Below, piece by piece: positions 45,201 through 53,218 of a stretch of 64,000 bases of DNA (positions are counted from its first letter, which is position 1; every line of letters starts with the position of its first letter). Source of the DNA: Winogradskyella pacifica (GTDB lineage Bacteria > Bacteroidota > Bacteroidia > Flavobacteriales > Flavobacteriaceae); NCBI RefSeq assembly GCF_013403915.1, contig NZ_JABFDI010000014.1, forward strand, positions 1 through 64,000, read 5' to 3'. Below the pieces are notes generated by a model. The model was not told the DNA's origin. It worked only from the letters and a program-made list of their open reading frames with translations, and ran no database searches. The position numbers and the translations under genes were made by a program.

Positions 45201-45887
45201 GGCGATAAGCCAGGAGAGAAAGGAAAATCTGGTAAAGAAGGAGAGAGCGGTGAAAGTGGTGAGAGCGGAAAAGGCGGTAAAAAAGAAGGTAAACAAGGTG
45301 AAGGTGGTCAATCTGGTGAGAACGGATCACAAAGTGGTGAAGGACAACAAGGAGGAAAGCAAGGAAAGAATGGCAAAGATGGGAAAGGAAGCAAAGAAGG
45401 AAAAAATGGAGGTGATGGAAATGGTGACGGTGAAGGTGAAAAGAATGATGGCTATGGAGAAGGTGGAAGTGAAGAACAAAACGGTGAGCTATTTAAAATT
45501 TACCAGCAACAACAACAATTAAGACAAGCCTTAGAAGACCGTTTTGCTAAGGAAGGAAAAATTGAATCCGCCGGACAATTAATAAAGCAAATGGAGGATA
45601 TTGAACTCGATTTATTAAACTCTGGTTTTACTAATCAGACGCTCCAAAAGATGATCGATCTTCAGCATAATTTGTTAAAATTAGAAAATGCAACCTTTAT
45701 GCAAGGCCAAGATTCTAAACGTAAATCTGAAACAAATACCGAAGATTTTAATTCAACAAACCCGAGTCAAATTCCAACAGCGAAACAATATTTTAATACT
45801 ACCGAAATTTTAAATCGCCAAGCACTACCTTTGCAGAATCATTTTAAGAAGAAAATTCAAGAGTATTTTAAAAGCACCAATGATTAG
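42282..45887 (+). CDS. DUF4175-like giant membrane protein with coiled coil and collagen-like tail
   Basis: A 1201-residue protein. It has hydrophobic segments near residues 22-45, 54-76 and 155-172, a beta-rich extracytoplasmic region to about 480, a very long charged coiled coil (about 490-790, dense in E/K/Q), an acidic stretch, and a low-complexity tail (about 930-1070) rich in G, E, K and S with Gly-x-y-like spacing (SGESGESGKGG, GQSGENGSQSGE). A final helical domain follows. It fits the DUF4175 family as seen in Bacteroidota. The coding strand is extremely purine-rich from about 43750 to 45480. It overlaps ybeY by eight bases, suggesting a common transcript. The function is unknown, and an envelope or gliding-related role is a guess. 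Confidence 0.78.
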   Translation: MSNFETIKQKLEQFIKRYYTNELLKGVILFFAIGLLYLIVTLFVEYVLWLNPTARTLLFWTFIIVELALFIKFIAIPLAHLFKLRKGINFETASKLIGNHFPEVNDKLLNVLQLNQNPHQSDLLLASIEQKSQELQPVPFKAAVNFKSNTKYLKYAAIPLAIILLSFVTGKINWFSDSYERVVNYKTAYEPPAPFQFFVLNESLQAIENKDFKLNVSTAGHVIPENAQIKFNGQSYFLQQIAPGEFQYTFNLPKEAIEFTLTANDVTSKPYKLNVVNTPSLVNFEMVLDYPAHTKKQDEVLKSTGSAVVPEGTNVTWRAMTKATTGVQIYAEDTLSFTLNTNDNFEASKRLYKNYNYSITTSNEDLKDYENLAYNINVVRDIYPELNIKVQKDSVDQQSLYFYGQASDDYGLSKLQLVYYPADDESKKEVEPIHISKSNFSEFVSAFPNQFNLEDGVSYQLYFEVFDNDALHNYKRTKSSVFSYRKLTKDEEEQKQLNEQNETIKDISKTFDKLQEQDKKLEELSKTQKEKESLNFNDKKKFEDFLKRQKNQEQLMKNFNKKLQENLEEFQKDEKKDDQFKEDLKERLKENEEQLKKDEKLLEELEQLNEKINKEEFTQKLEELAKQNKNKKRSMKQLLELTKRFYLMKKAEKVANELEKLSEEQEKLSEKNEQNTKEAQEKLNEEFDKLQKDLEELNSDDRKLQKPMDIPRDEFLEDEIKFDQKEAKEALEKKEENDSEAKPQDAQEQQKKAKEKQKKAAKKMKQLSEMMKKAAAGGGGGEQMSEDSEALRQILENLLLYSFDQEALMTTFESISIDNNKYGKYIIEQSNLRTHFEHIDDSLFALSLRQPKISEQVNSQITDVYFNIDKALDQLTENRLYHGVGAQQYAVTATNELANFLSDVLDNMEMQMNPSPGEGGGEQLPDIIMSQEELNKKMEEGVKKSEQGKEGEDGKKGEGEKPGEEGKDGKEGGGDKPGEKGKSGKEGESGESGESGKGGKKEGKQGEGGQSGENGSQSGEGQQGGKQGKNGKDGKGSKEGKNGGDGNGDGEGEKNDGYGEGGSEEQNGELFKIYQQQQQLRQALEDRFAKEGKIESAGQLIKQMEDIELDLLNSGFTNQTLQKMIDLQHNLLKLENATFMQGQDSKRKSETNTEDFNSTNPSQIPTAKQYFNTTEILNRQALPLQNHFKKKIQEYFKSTND

Positions 45888-46290
45888 TTTTAATTACGAA
45901 ACCCAATTTAAATTACAAAATACAGAACAACTTTCTGAATGGATTTCAAACACCATATCAGAAGAAGACTGTAAAGAAGGAGAGATTAATTATATCTTTT
46001 GTAACGATGATTATTTACATAAATTGAATGTAGATTTTCTAGATCATGATACATTAACTGATGTGATTAGTTTTGATTACTCAGTAGGAAAGGAACTACA
46101 TGGTGATATTTATATCTCTGTAGAACGTGTAGAAGAAAATGCGTCCGATTTCAATGTCGCATTTCAAGATGAGATTGCTCGTGTCATCATTCATGGTGTA
46201 TTGCATTATTGTGGTTATAAAGATAAGACCGAAGCAGATGAAAAGGAGATGCGTTCTAAAGAAGATTACTACTTAGCGAAGCGAAAGTAA
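45880..46290 (+). CDS. ybeY: Endoribonuclease YbeY
   Basis: A 136-residue YbeY/UPF0054 metallo-endoribonuclease that matures 16S rRNA and supports ribosome quality control. The signature is HGVLHYCGYKDKTEADE (His105 and His109). The classical third metal-ligand histidine of the HGxLHLxGYDH motif is replaced by Asp115, and I believe this substitution recurs in Bacteroidota. Start at 45880 overlaps the previous gene by eight bases. mnmG follows. Confidence 0.93.
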   Translation: MISFNYETQFKLQNTEQLSEWISNTISEEDCKEGEINYIFCNDDYLHKLNVDFLDHDTLTDVISFDYSVGKELHGDIYISVERVEENASDFNVAFQDEIARVIIHGVLHYCGYKDKTEADEKEMRSKEDYYLAKRK

Positions 46291-46307
46291 TACACATCAA
46301 TTCAGTG

Positions 46308-46315
46308 TATATTTG
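46308..46315 (+). promoter_or_regulatory. -7 promoter box for mnmG
   Basis: TATATTTG (perfect box), 56 bases before the chosen ATG at 46371. It excludes an upstream in-frame start at 46305. Confidence 0.65.
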
Positions 46316-46340
46316 CAGACTCAAAATTTTAAAATTTAAT

Positions 46341-46356
46341 TGTTCCACGTGGAACA
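46341..46356. promoter_or_regulatory. parS site 1 (ParB-binding palindrome)
   Basis: TGTTCCACGTGGAACA is a perfect 16-bp palindrome matching the parS consensus TGTTNCACGTGNAACA. It lies between the mnmG promoter and start codon, so within the transcribed leader. With the site at 48282 it brackets mnmG. Confidence 0.85.
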
Positions 46357-46370
46357 AAAAGGAACACGAT

Positions 46371-48242
46371 ATGTTTAACGAAGTTTATGATGTTATAGTT
46401 GTTGGTGGTGGCCATGCTGGAAGTGAAGCGGCAGCTGCTGCGGCAAATATGGGAAGTAAGACCTTACTGATTACCATGAACCTTCAAAACATTGCACAGA
46501 TGTCTTGTAATCCTGCAATGGGAGGAATAGCAAAAGGACAAATTGTAAGAGAGATTGATGCTTTAGGAGGCTATAGCGGAATTGTCTCAGATACATCAGC
46601 TATTCAATTTAAGATGTTGAACAAATCTAAAGGACCTGCCATGTGGAGTCCAAGAGTGCAATCCGATAGAATGCGCTTTGCTGAAGATTGGAGATTGATG
46701 TTAGAAGGCACTCCTAATTTAGACTTTTATCAAGAAATGGTTTCTGGCTTAATCGTCGAGAATCATAAAGTGGTTGGAGTAAAAACATCCTTGGGAATTG
46801 AAGTAAGAGCAAAGTCAGTTGTCTTAACTAATGGTACTTTTTTGAATGGATTAATTCATATTGGTGATAAGAATTTTGGTGGAGGTAGAGCTGGTGAAAG
46901 AGCTGCAACAGGAATTACAGAACAGCTCGTTAATTTAGGATTTGAATCGGGTAGAATGAAAACCGGGACACCTCCAAGAGTTGATGGTCGTTCTTTGGAT
47001 TTCTCTAAAATGGTAGAGCAACCGGGTGATGAACATCCTGAAAAGTTTTCTTATTTAGATACTACGCAACCGTTAAAGGAACAGCGTTCTTGTCATATGA
47101 CACATACGAGTGAATTGGTTCACGATTTGCTTCGCGAAGGCTTTGATCGTTCTCCGATGTTTAATGGTAGAATTCAAAGTGTGGGACCACGTTATTGTCC
47201 GTCGATAGAAGATAAGATTAATCGTTTCGCTGATAAGAATAGTCATCAATTATTCGTTGAGCCAGAAGGTTGGAAAACTTGCGAATATTATATTAACGGG
47301 TTCTCTACATCCTTACCAGAAGATGTTCAATTTAAAGCCTTGCGTTCTGTCGTAGGGTTTGAAAACGTAAAGTTCTTTAGACCTGGATATGCAATCGAAT
47401 ATGATTATTTTCCACCAACACAATTAAAGCATACTTTAGAAACAAAGTTAGTTGAAGGGTTATATTTTGCTGGACAAATAAATGGAACAACAGGATATGA
47501 AGAAGCGGCTTCTCAAGGTTTAATGGCTGGTATAAATGCGAGTTTAAAAGTGCAAGAAAAAGATGCTTTTACACTGCAGCGTGATGAGGCTTATATCGGA
47601 GTTTTAATTGATGATTTAATTACAAAAGGAACTGAAGAGCCGTATAGAATGTTTACGTCACGAGCCGAATATAGAACCTTATTACGACAAGATAATGCTG
47701 ATTTTAGATTAACACCAAAAGGGTATGATTTAGGTTTAGCTTCTGAAAAACGTTTAAAACGTATGGAGGAAAAGCAGTCTAAATCGGATGCTTTTGTACA
47801 ATTTTTTAGAGAGACAAGTATAACTCCTGATGAAGCAAATCCGATTTTAGAATCAAAAAATTCGGCACCTGTTAAGCAGCAAGACAAGATGTTTAAGTTA
47901 TATGCAAGACCGAATATTACTATCGATGATGTTAGGCAGTTTGAATCAGTTGAACAGTATATACAAGCAAATAATTTAGATACTGAAGTTATAGAGCAAA
48001 CTGAAATTCAAGTAAAATATGCGGGTTATATTGAGAAGGAAAAGAACAATGCTGATAAACTAAATAGACTAGAGAATTTAAAAATTCCTGCAGGTTTTGA
48101 TTATTCAAAATTGAAATCTATGAGTATTGAAGCAAGACAAAAACTAACCAAGATTCAGCCTGTAACCATCTCTCAGGCATCCCGAATTAGTGGAGTCAAC
48201 CCGAATGATATTTCTGTATTGTTGGTTTATTTAGGACGCTAA
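46371..48242 (+). CDS. mnmG: tRNA uridine-5-carboxymethylaminomethyl modification enzyme MnmG (GidA)
   Basis: A 623-residue FAD-dependent enzyme that, with MnmE, modifies the wobble uridine of several tRNAs. Features: the FAD-binding GGGHAGSEAA motif (about 13), the GidA signature with SCNPAMGGIAKGQIVREIDALGG and GYEEAASQGLMAG, and the C-terminal domain that binds MnmE. An earlier in-frame start (46305) lies upstream of the -7 box and is rejected. parS palindromes lie in its leader (46341-46356) and just past its stop (48282-48297). mnmG is near the origin in many bacteria. A tetraloop palindrome overlaps its stop codon. Confidence 0.96.
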   Translation: MFNEVYDVIVVGGGHAGSEAAAAAANMGSKTLLITMNLQNIAQMSCNPAMGGIAKGQIVREIDALGGYSGIVSDTSAIQFKMLNKSKGPAMWSPRVQSDRMRFAEDWRLMLEGTPNLDFYQEMVSGLIVENHKVVGVKTSLGIEVRAKSVVLTNGTFLNGLIHIGDKNFGGGRAGERAATGITEQLVNLGFESGRMKTGTPPRVDGRSLDFSKMVEQPGDEHPEKFSYLDTTQPLKEQRSCHMTHTSELVHDLLREGFDRSPMFNGRIQSVGPRYCPSIEDKINRFADKNSHQLFVEPEGWKTCEYYINGFSTSLPEDVQFKALRSVVGFENVKFFRPGYAIEYDYFPPTQLKHTLETKLVEGLYFAGQINGTTGYEEAASQGLMAGINASLKVQEKDAFTLQRDEAYIGVLIDDLITKGTEEPYRMFTSRAEYRTLLRQDNADFRLTPKGYDLGLASEKRLKRMEEKQSKSDAFVQFFRETSITPDEANPILESKNSAPVKQQDKMFKLYARPNITIDDVRQFESVEQYIQANNLDTEVIEQTEIQVKYAGYIEKEKNNADKLNRLENLKIPAGFDYSKLKSMSIEARQKLTKIQPVTISQASRISGVNPNDISVLLVYLGR

Positions 48243-48261
48243 TTCCTGTAGAAGCAGGAAT
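48242..48261. repeat. Tetraloop palindrome ATTCCTGT-agaa-GCAGGAAT
   Basis: An 8-bp stem (one T-G wobble) with a 4-base loop, beginning at the last base of the mnmG stop codon and followed by CTCATT as in the other members. Confidence 0.8.
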
Positions 48262-48940
48262 CTCATTATTGATTATTACAATGTTCCACGTGAAACAATC
48301 CAAGAAAGTAAATCTATTTTGATGTGAATATTAGATCTTAAAAGCTCTAAAATCTAGTTAGAATTATTGCAGTAAATTTCATAAAACGAAGTCTAATTTG
48401 ATTTCTGTTTATGTTACAAACGTTCTTTATAAATTATAATTTTTGATTTTTTGTATCGTAGGGTAGAAGTGAAAAGGATAATAAAGTGTTTGCTTCTTGT
48501 AAATCTAAATCATGGTTTTGTAAGGATGAAAAACATAGTTTTTGAATTTTAAGAGGGATACTATTTTGTGCAATCGGTAAAGGATTTTATTATTCAGTAA
48601 AAACAAATAGACGAAATATACTTCTTTAAAGTCTATAATTAAGTAGTCATAAAGATGACGTTTTAATTTTGATATAAAATCGAATTATAAAACGGATAAT
48701 TCAAAATCAGATTTCAGAATTTATAATTATGTCGTTTAATCCATATAAAATGTCTGAATCGAAATCAGGTAGATTAGGGTTTAGTTTCTTAATTCTGATA
48801 GTATAATTTGGAATCAATAATCAGCTAAAGACTCTCGGTTTTTTTAAGTTTAAAAAAGATTAAAATTTCATTTATTAAACAAATAGAAGTGAACTTATAT
48901 AATTAATATTGTAATTCATTTTAAAAGTAGAAGTGTAATT
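48243..48940. other. Gene-free region downstream of mnmG
   Basis: This 698-base stretch contains the second parS site (48282-48297) and no open frame I can support. It is AT-rich and has no obvious DnaA-box cluster, so it does not by itself look like an origin. Nothing else is recognised. Confidence 0.65.
48282..48297. promoter_or_regulatory. parS site 2 (ParB-binding)
   Basis: TGTTCCACGTGAAACA matches the parS consensus TGTTNCACGTGAAACA. It lies 1.9 kb from site 1, and the two flank mnmG. Confidence 0.85.
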
Positions 48941-49801
48941 GTGCCAAAAAATAACCCAACATATTTAAGCTTAAAAGATCATTCTGTTTCTAAAGAAGAA
49001 TTCCAATTAGTGCATAATAAGGAACTCGATATGCTAGAAACATATCCACAACCAGAAGGAGAAAAATTATCTGAATATTACCAAAGTGAAGATTACATTT
49101 CGCACACCGATACAAAGCGAAATTTATTAGAGTTAGCTTATCATAAAGTGCGAGAGATTTCTTTAAAGCGAAAACTCAAACTTATTAATTCGTTTCAATC
49201 AGAATCTAAAACACTTTTAGATATTGGATGCGGCACAGGTGATTTTTTAGAAACGGCTTTAAAAGCGAATTGGCAAATTACGGGCATAGAACCAAACGAT
49301 AGTGCAAGGCAAATTGCGAATTCTAAAACCAATAATTCGATTTTTGAAAGCAGTGAATTAACAAAATTAAAACCACACAGTTTTGATGTCATTACACTTT
49401 GGCATGTCTTAGAACATTTGCCGGAATTAGAAAAGCAAACGGCGTTGCTAAAATCACTTTTAAAACCAAATGGAACTTTAGTTATTGCTGTTCCTAATTT
49501 TAAAAGTTATGATGCGAATCATTATAAAAACTTTTGGGCAGCTTTTGATGTGCCGAGACATTTATGGCATTTTTCAAAAACGTCGATTGAACGATTATTT
49601 AAAAAAGAAAATATGACATTAGTCAAAACCTTACCAATGAAATTTGACGCGTATTATGTCTGTTTACTTTCAGAAAAATATAAATCTGGATTTATGAATC
49701 CGCTTAAGGCATTTTGGGTAGGATGGCAGTCTAATCGCAAAGCAAAACGCTCTATGGAGTATTCTTCGCATATTTACGTCTTAAAGAATGCTGATTCTTA
49801 A
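48941..49801 (+). CDS. Class I SAM-dependent methyltransferase
   Basis: A 286-residue methyltransferase with motif I LLDIGCGTGDFLETA (about 88-102), motif II (TLVIAVPNF) and a FDVITLWHVLEHL motif between. The type-11/biotin-synthesis-like layout says nothing definite about substrate. The N-terminus (about 1-80) contains an unusual PQPEGEKLSEYYQSEDY segment. The start is GTG at 48941, there being no ATG near. It is isolated between the gene-free region and the Skp-like gene. Confidence 0.85.
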   Translation: MPKNNPTYLSLKDHSVSKEEFQLVHNKELDMLETYPQPEGEKLSEYYQSEDYISHTDTKRNLLELAYHKVREISLKRKLKLINSFQSESKTLLDIGCGTGDFLETALKANWQITGIEPNDSARQIANSKTNNSIFESSELTKLKPHSFDVITLWHVLEHLPELEKQTALLKSLLKPNGTLVIAVPNFKSYDANHYKNFWAAFDVPRHLWHFSKTSIERLFKKENMTLVKTLPMKFDAYYVCLLSEKYKSGFMNPLKAFWVGWQSNRKAKRSMEYSSHIYVLKNADS

Positions 49802-49981
49802 TATAAAAGCTGCTGCTTTAAGATTTCCGGTTAAAACAATAGATTATAAGTAGTAAATTTAAACTGCGCTTAAAACGTCTTATTTAGCTTTGTTTTTAAT
49901 AGGTTTTTAAAATTACAGGAGTAATCTTTAATAGAAAATATCAATAGTGAAAAAATTGAAGAAATCACAGCGTAACTTTTA

Positions 49982-49989
49982 TACATTTG
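49982..49989 (+). promoter_or_regulatory. -7 promoter box for the Skp-like gene
   Basis: TACATTTG fits TAnnTTTG, 72 bases before the ATG at 50061. It excludes the in-frame start far upstream (49947). Confidence 0.55.
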
Positions 49990-50060
49990 CAAAAATTAAT
50001 TTGAAACATAAACAGGAAAATTTTATAGAATTTTCTCAAAATTTAAATAACAGAAATAAT

Positions 50061-50621
50061 ATGAAAAAAATAGTTTTAAGCTTAATGGTTTTAATTGGTG
50101 CAGCATCTTGCCAAGAACAACAAAAAATTGCTTTCATTGATAACGGAGAAATTATCAATGATTACCAAATGAAAATTGATATTGAAGAAAAATTTAAACT
50201 TCAGAATGACGATTTTACAAAGCAACGCGATAGTATCGCAAGAGTTTATCAAATGGAAATGCAATCTGTACAACAACGTTTAAGTAGGTTGTCTCCACAA
50301 AAACAACAAGAAGAATCTCAAGTTTTTTCTCAAAAATGGCAACCAATCCAACAACAAATGCAAATGCAACAACAACAGATGGAGCAAATGTTCAATACTG
50401 AAATGGATTCTGTGATTTCAAAAATGAACAAATTTGTAGAAGGTTATGGTAAAAAGAACGGTTACACGTTTATTTTAGGAAAAAACCAAGCAGGAAGCGT
50501 AGTTTATGGAGATGAAGCTAATGATATTACAGACGTAGTAATAAAAGAAATTAATGCTGAGTATAGTGGTAAGGATTCTAAAACAGAAGATGATTCAACG
50601 GAAGCAACTACAGAGAAATAA
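50061..50621 (+). CDS. OmpH/Skp-family periplasmic chaperone-like lipoprotein
   Basis: A 186-residue protein with a lipoprotein signal (MKKIVLSLMVLIGAASC, Cys17), an N-terminal strand (KIAFIDNGEIINDYQ) and a long glutamine/methionine-rich coiled coil (QQMQMQQQQMEQMFN, about 85-120), then the Skp-like C-terminal strands. Skp escorts outer-membrane proteins across the periplasm. A lipid anchor is unusual for classical Skp, which is soluble. The chosen ATG removes an upstream extension that is polar and lies before the promoter. A terminator follows. Confidence 0.85.
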   Translation: MKKIVLSLMVLIGAASCQEQQKIAFIDNGEIINDYQMKIDIEEKFKLQNDDFTKQRDSIARVYQMEMQSVQQRLSRLSPQKQQEESQVFSQKWQPIQQQMQMQQQQMEQMFNTEMDSVISKMNKFVEGYGKKNGYTFILGKNQAGSVVYGDEANDITDVVIKEINAEYSGKDSKTEDDSTEATTEK

Positions 50622-50642
50622 TAACAAATAGTAATTTGTTTT

Positions 50643-50677
50643 AAAAAGCCAAGCCTAAGACGCTTGGCTTTTTTTAT
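50643..50677. terminator. Bidirectional terminator
   Basis: AAAAAGCCAAGC and GCTTGGCTTTTTTT form a 12-bp stem around CTAAGAC, between convergent genes. Confidence 0.9.
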
Positions 50678-51815
50678 GTAATAAACGCGTTAGTTTAATG
50701 GATAGATCGGTAAGCACAATTTTAGAATTTCCATTGCGCTCTATATGATAAATTGCATCCTGTAATTCATCTGAAATTTCTATAATATTAGAATCATGAA
50801 CAAAGGGAGCAAATTTTGCAAGTTTAAAATCATCAGATTTAGGTTCAAGATAAACTAACTCATCGGCTTTATAATTAAGTAATAAGGCTTGTCTGAAATA
50901 GTTTAAACAGAAATTTAGAAACTTTTTTTGAGTTTCACGTCCGGTTTTAGCAATATCTTCCGACCAAGATATTAAATCGTGAATGGCTGCTTTATTTCCT
51001 CTCGCTTTAAACGCAGAGCGGATCCAGAAGACAAACCATTTCTCAAACTGAATATCTTCACTATCGTGATAGATAAGATCACAAGCTTTGTTGTAATTAC
51101 CATTAGATTGGTGTGCTATTTTTATGGCAATGGATTGCTCAATATGATAATTTCTAACTAAAGCTTCAGAAATAGCTTCTTCTGCTAAGGGCGGAAAATG
51201 TAATATCTGGCAACGCGATCTAATAGTGCTAATAATTTGTTCCTCATCTTCTGCGATAAGAATAAATATGGTATCCTTTGGTGGCTCTTCAATTAACTTT
51301 AAAAGTTTATTCGCACTAGCTGTATTCAATTTTTCAGCCATCCAAATCAGCATCACTTTATGTCCGCCTTCATAAGATTTTAATGTTAAGGCTTTTACAA
51401 TTTCTAGCGCTTCATCTACACCAATTTGACCTTGTTTGTTATCTACACCCAGAAGTTTGTACCAATCAAATAAGTTGCCATAAGGTTGCTGATCTATGAG
51501 TTGTCTCCATTCTTCGAGATAATATTTAGAAACAGGCTTACTTTTTACTTTATCACTTGTTGTAACCGGAAATGCAAAGTGTAAATCTGGATGAGAGAAA
51601 TTCTTAAACTTTATATTACAAGAGTCTTTTCCTCCTGAGTTTTCACCATTTGTATTGCCACAGAGTATGTATTGTGCATAGGCTAAAGCCATTGGAAGCG
51701 TGCCAGAACCCTCCGGACCAACAAATAGTTGCGCATGCGCAATTCTACCTGCGTCTGCACTTGTGGTAAGATGATTTTTAATATGTTTTTGACCTAAAAC
51801 CTTCGAAAATTGCAT
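50655..51815 (-). CDS. holB: DNA polymerase III subunit delta'
   Basis: A 386-residue clamp-loader subunit of the AAA+ fold. N-terminus VLGQKHIKNHLTTSADAGRIAHAQLFVGPEGSG matches the DnaX/HolB family. The Walker A-like FVGPEGSGTL lacks the P-loop lysine, as expected for the non-ATPase delta'. Also seen are LIEEPPKDTIFILIAEDEEQIISTIRSRCQ, the sensor/arginine-finger SRC motif and cysteines near 52 and 65 (zinc module). A -7 box at 51820-51827 directly precedes the ATG, predicting a nearly leaderless message. Divergent from pgk. Confidence 0.92.
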   Translation of the reverse strand: MQFSKVLGQKHIKNHLTTSADAGRIAHAQLFVGPEGSGTLPMALAYAQYILCGNTNGENSGGKDSCNIKFKNFSHPDLHFAFPVTTSDKVKSKPVSKYYLEEWRQLIDQQPYGNLFDWYKLLGVDNKQGQIGVDEALEIVKALTLKSYEGGHKVMLIWMAEKLNTASANKLLKLIEEPPKDTIFILIAEDEEQIISTIRSRCQILHFPPLAEEAISEALVRNYHIEQSIAIKIAHQSNGNYNKACDLIYHDSEDIQFEKWFVFWIRSAFKARGNKAAIHDLISWSEDIAKTGRETQKKFLNFCLNYFRQALLLNYKADELVYLEPKSDDFKLAKFAPFVHDSNIIEISDELQDAIYHIERNGNSKIVLTDLSIKLTRLLHKKSQAS

Positions 51816-51819
51816 AAAG

Positions 51820-51827
51820 CAAAACTA
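51820..51827 (-). promoter_or_regulatory. -7 promoter box for holB
   Basis: On the minus strand this reads TAGTTTTG, only four bases before the ATG. Bacteroidota transcripts usually start about 5-7 bases past the box, so holB mRNA would be leaderless. Confidence 0.5.
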
Positions 51828-51853
51828 TATAAAAAATTTCTGTTTCTAATCTT

Positions 51854-51861
51854 TATATTTG
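51854..51861 (+). promoter_or_regulatory. -7 promoter box for pgk
   Basis: TATATTTG (perfect box) is 18 bases before the ATG at 51880 and rules out an in-frame upstream start at 51859. Confidence 0.65.
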
Positions 51862-51879
51862 TGTTTCAAAACCAAAAAA

Positions 51880-53070
51880 ATGAAGACACTAAACGATTTT
51901 AATTTTCAAAATAAAAAAGCCTTAATCAGAGTAGATTTTAATGTGCCATTAAATGATGATTTTCAGGTTACCGATGCTACAAGAATTGTATCTGCAAAAC
52001 CAACTATCATTAAAATTTTAGAAGACGGAGGGAGTTGTGTCTTAATGTCGCACTTAGGACGTCCAAAAGGTGTACAAGATGAATATTCGTTAAAGCATAT
52101 TATTCCAAAAATTGAAGACATTTTAGGCGTTGAAGTAAAATTTGCTAGTAACTGTGTAGGAGCAGAAGCTGAAGAAAAGGCTAATGCATTGCAACCAGGT
52201 GAAATTTTATTACTTGAAAATTTACGTTTTCATGAAGAAGAAACAAAAGGAGATAGAAATTTTGCAGAGCAATTATCAAAATTAGGTGATATTTATGTAA
52301 ATGATGCCTTTGGTACAGCGCATAGAGCACATGCATCTACAACGATTGTAGCCGATTTTTTTCCTGAAAATAAATGTTTCGGAAGTTTATTAGCTCAAGA
52401 AATTGAGAGTATCAAAAAAGTAATGGAAAACGGTGAGAAACCTGTTTTAGCGGTACTTGGTGGTGCAAAAGTATCATCAAAAATTACAGTAATAGAAAAT
52501 ATATTAGATAAAGTTGATCACTTAATTATTGGTGGTGGAATGACCTTTACGTTTGTAAAAGCGCAAGGTGGAAAAATTGGTGATTCTATTTGTGAAGATG
52601 ATAAAATGGAATTGGCTTTAGAAATTTTAAAGCAAGCCGAGGCTAAAGGTGTTAAAATTCACTTACCAGTAGATGTTGTTGCAGCAGATGATTTTAGTAA
52701 CACGGCAAATACTCAAATTTGTGATGTTACTGCAATTCCTGATGGATGGCAAGGTTTAGATGCTGGTCCTAAATCAAGAGAAAATTTTGATGCTGTTGTT
52801 AACCAATGTAAAACAATACTTTGGAATGGCCCATTAGGTGTTTTCGAATTAGAAACTTTTTCTAAAGGTACTATCGCACTTGGTGACTCTATTGCAAATG
52901 CGACTAAAAATGGTGCGTTTTCTTTAGTCGGTGGGGGTGACTCGGTTGCTGCAGTAAAACAATTTGGTTTTGAAAACAAAGTAAGCTACGTAAGTACAGG
53001 TGGTGGAGCAATGTTAGAAAGCTTAGAAGGTAAGACCTTACCTGGTATTGCGGCTATTTTAAACTCATAA
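51880..53070 (+). CDS. pgk: Phosphoglycerate kinase
   Basis: A 396-residue glycolytic kinase that transfers phosphate between 1,3-bisphosphoglycerate and ADP. Seen: RVDFNVPL near the start, HLGRPKG (about 55), the linker/nucleotide region GGAKVSSKI, and the C-terminal [12 protein letters not shown] with [11 protein letters not shown]. Length fits a bacterial PGK. Start chosen at the ATG at 51880 because an earlier in-frame codon (51859) falls inside the -7 box. Divergent from holB. The gene is solitary, without gap or tpiA beside it. Confidence 0.96.
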   Translation: MKTLNDFNFQNKKALIRVDFNVPLNDDFQVTDATRIVSAKPTIIKILEDGGSCVLMSHLGRPKGVQDEYSLKHIIPKIEDILGVEVKFASNCVGAEAEEKANALQPGEILLLENLRFHEEETKGDRNFAEQLSKLGDIYVNDAFGTAHRAHASTTIVADFFPENKCFGSLLAQEIESIKKVMENGEKPVLAVLGGAKVSSKITVIENILDKVDHLIIGGGMTFTFVKAQGGKIGDSICEDDKMELALEILKQAEAKGVKIHLPVDVVAADDFSNTANTQICDVTAIPDGWQGLDAGPKSRENFDAVVNQCKTILWNGPLGVFELETFSKGTIALGDSIANATKNGAFSLVGGGDSVAAVKQFGFENKVSYVSTGGGAMLESLEGKTLPGIAAILNS

Positions 53071-53218
53071 TTTAAAATATACTATTTTTAGCGATTTCAG
53101 CGTTGTATGATGTTGAACGCTCTATCGGTTACCAATTGAAATTAAGGTAGTAAAAGGTGATGCTTTAACTATAATTAATTTCAACTGGTAATTGGTATTT
53201 AATCAATTCTTGTAAACC

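Noticed and set aside
45115..45522. A 135-codon open frame overlapping the DUF4175 gene, plus several minus-strand ones
   Set aside because: The extreme purine bias of the real gene leaves other frames open by chance. Their products are low complexity (Lys/Glu/Met or Ser/Phe/Leu rich).
46305..46370. Upstream in-frame extension of mnmG
   Set aside because: It lies at or before the -7 box and parS site and does not match the family N-terminus.
48243..48940. Gene-free region next to parS 2 considered as the replication origin
   Set aside because: I found no cluster of DnaA-box-like sequences there, unlike the 23.2-24.1 kb block.
49947..50060. Upstream extension of the Skp-like gene
   Set aside because: The extension is basic and polar, precedes the -7 box (49982-49989) for most of its length and would hide the lipoprotein signal.
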